64,000 bases of DNA from Taeniopygia guttata (Eukaryota > Chordata > Aves > Passeriformes > Estrildidae): NCBI RefSeq assembly GCF_048771995.1, contig NC_133032.1, forward strand, positions 18,181,001 to 18,245,000, in the 5' to 3' direction. Both the position numbers and the translations under genes were made by a program. Below, piece after piece: positions 62,443 through 64,000 of the stretch (within the stretch, counting starts at the first letter, position 1; every line of letters begins with the position of its first letter). A model generated the notes under the pieces. That model was not told the origin of the DNA and ran no database searches. It saw only the letters and a program-made list of their open reading frames with translations.

Positions 62443-64000
62443 GTAAGTTATGGAAGCTGCGTGCTTCTACCCCAGACAAAATGCAAATGGTCTCGTACTG
62501 GTAATTTAGCTGCCTGTAAACTGTTAAATCACTACTTTTCTGCTGTGGTTCTGCTGTTTCACCAGTGCAACACCACATGGTGGATGGTGCTCACAAGCTT
62601 GTGTTTAAGTTCCATGTTCACAGATCTGTGACTCTGGTTCCTCTTTTGCTCACTGCAATTCCTCCTTCCCGTTTCTCCATTCCTTAAGTGACAGGAGAGG
62701 TACAAAAGAAACACGGTACAAGGAAACAGAATATCCTATGTTCATGGCATTGGCAGTCTCCTGCCAAAGCTTTCTGTGGCAAGCTCAAAAAAAAAGCATT
62801 TCTAAATGTTCGGTTTGCCTTCATTAGCTTGCCATGTAATTGCTTAGGATGGTCAATTCCTGCTTGGCACAGCACATGAAGGGACCATTAAATGCCTAAT
62901 ACCACCATGTGTGTTTGTCCACACTCTGGCTGACCCTCATCTAATCTGTTCTCATTATCTTTGCATGTATTCCTGAATGTCTTCATTCTGAGGCATGTCT
63001 CTCAAAATTAATAGTATTAGTCCCCTAGACTTCTTCAGTATATACAGGGAGAGCACCTCTGGTTTGGCAGTCCAGAAGGAATTAGAGCCAAATTAGAAGG
63101 AAATGCAGGAAACTTTGGGGGAACAGACTAAGGAGGAATTGAATATCACTCAAGGCTGAAAAAAGATACAAGCTGAGGGGATGAGAGAAAGTGGCTATTT
63201 CGATAAGCATAACTTAAAGTAGTTCAGGGCATAAACTGCAAATCTGCAGAACATCAGGAGTCAGCCTAACACATTTCCCCATTAGACCTTAAATGACAGT
63301 GATAGTCTCCATTCTTAGCTGTGTATTATGCATCTGCTTTATAAAAAGTATATGGGTGCCTGCATATATCACAAATGTCTCAGAGTAGTTGTAAACTGCC
63401 TTCTATTTTCAGAAAGCACCTGGAAATTCAGAGGTTTAATAAAATCCCCTCTTTTTAGTTATATAATCTTGACTTTCCATTAGCTACCTTTACAGGACAA
63501 TTTTACTATTGTGTGGGAGATAACTATCAAGTAATATGATATGATACAATAATTATTCAGAATTAATTAAGAATTATAATTAAGAATTATAATTATAAAT
63601 AAGAATTATAATTATAATTAATTAAGAATTATAATACACCTTAATCTAAGGTGTAGATATTATATTCTGTTCTGACATCTAGTTCCCTCAAGATCATGAA
63701 AACCTATTGCTTTAAGCAAGGGAAAATATATTGTTTCACTTGGAAAGTGATCAAACCAATGTGAAGGGAACCATAGAAGTAGAGTCAAACACCTCAGGTG
63801 TGTTTTATTCATTTTAAAGAGTCACGTAATTATTTTTCAGCTTTCTTTTGGGAACACTTTTTGCACGGTTTATTCAAACACTTTGCCTGACCAAAACATG
63901 ATGTTTACACAATTACATTGCTCAGTTGTGCGTCTGATGTTGCATCCCTTGGTATTCCCCAGAGTACACTTAGGGAATTGTCTTAAAATGTAGTAATCAC
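62443..64000. other. Intergenic DNA to the window end
   Basis: AT-rich with an AATTATAAG-type minisatellite at 63560-63636. No gene seen. Confidence 0.5.
63560..63636. repeat. AT-rich minisatellite
   Basis: Imperfect tandem copies of a 10-20 bp unit with core AAGAATTATAATT. Confidence 0.9.

Overview
The window is vertebrate nuclear DNA and almost certainly avian. It holds two intron-containing genes with bird-like protein sequences, and an endogenous retrovirus fossil whose LTR I recognise from memory as a family abundant in songbirds. The assignment to a songbird or other neoavian is inference; no species can be named from the sequence alone.

Layout: 1-3650 is AT-rich upstream intergenic DNA with no gene that I can see. 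HNRNPA3 (+ strand) starts in a CpG island at about 3.7-4.77 kb. Its exon 1 codes only Met-Glu (4230-4235). A 7.76 kb first intron holds an alternative start exon (7662-7773), a candidate 24-nt microexon (8249-8272) and a second CpG island that repeats the promoter motif arrangement of exon 1. The RRM and glycine-rich exons run from 11993 to 14689, and the 3' UTR is spliced once. About 6 kb of 3' flank follows, with several further poly(A) signals. NFE2L2 (NRF2) lies tail-to-tail on the - strand. Its last exon is 22470-23672, three internal exons lie between 25580 and 26623, intron 1 is 16.3 kb, and exon 1 is in a CpG island at 42938-42961. From 43.45 kb to the end I see no protein-coding gene, only a deleted retroviral fossil (46981-48665), simple repeats and a few exon-like orphan segments.

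The HNRNPA3-NFE2L2 neighbourhood agrees with what I know of human 2q31. HNRNPA3 codes an RNA-binding protein with two RRMs and a Gly-rich tail. NFE2L2 codes the CNC-bZIP master activator of antioxidant genes. The two genes do not share a pathway; they only share the convergent intergenic space.

The most interesting points are: (1) an in-frame microexon in HNRNPA3 at exactly the position of the B1 microexon of its paralogue HNRNPA2B1; (2) a near-copy of the HNRNPA3 exon-1 promoter/ATG arrangement 5.2 kb downstream with identical internal spacing; (3) changes in the NRF2 KEAP1-binding region, with loss of the human Ser40 and Lys68 equivalents while both KEAP1-contact motifs are kept; (4) a perfect NF-E2/ARE site just inside NFE2L2 intron 1; and (5) an orphan, well-spliced-looking 134-nt exon on the - strand in NFE2L2 intron 1. 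All splice sites were read by eye and no database search was run.
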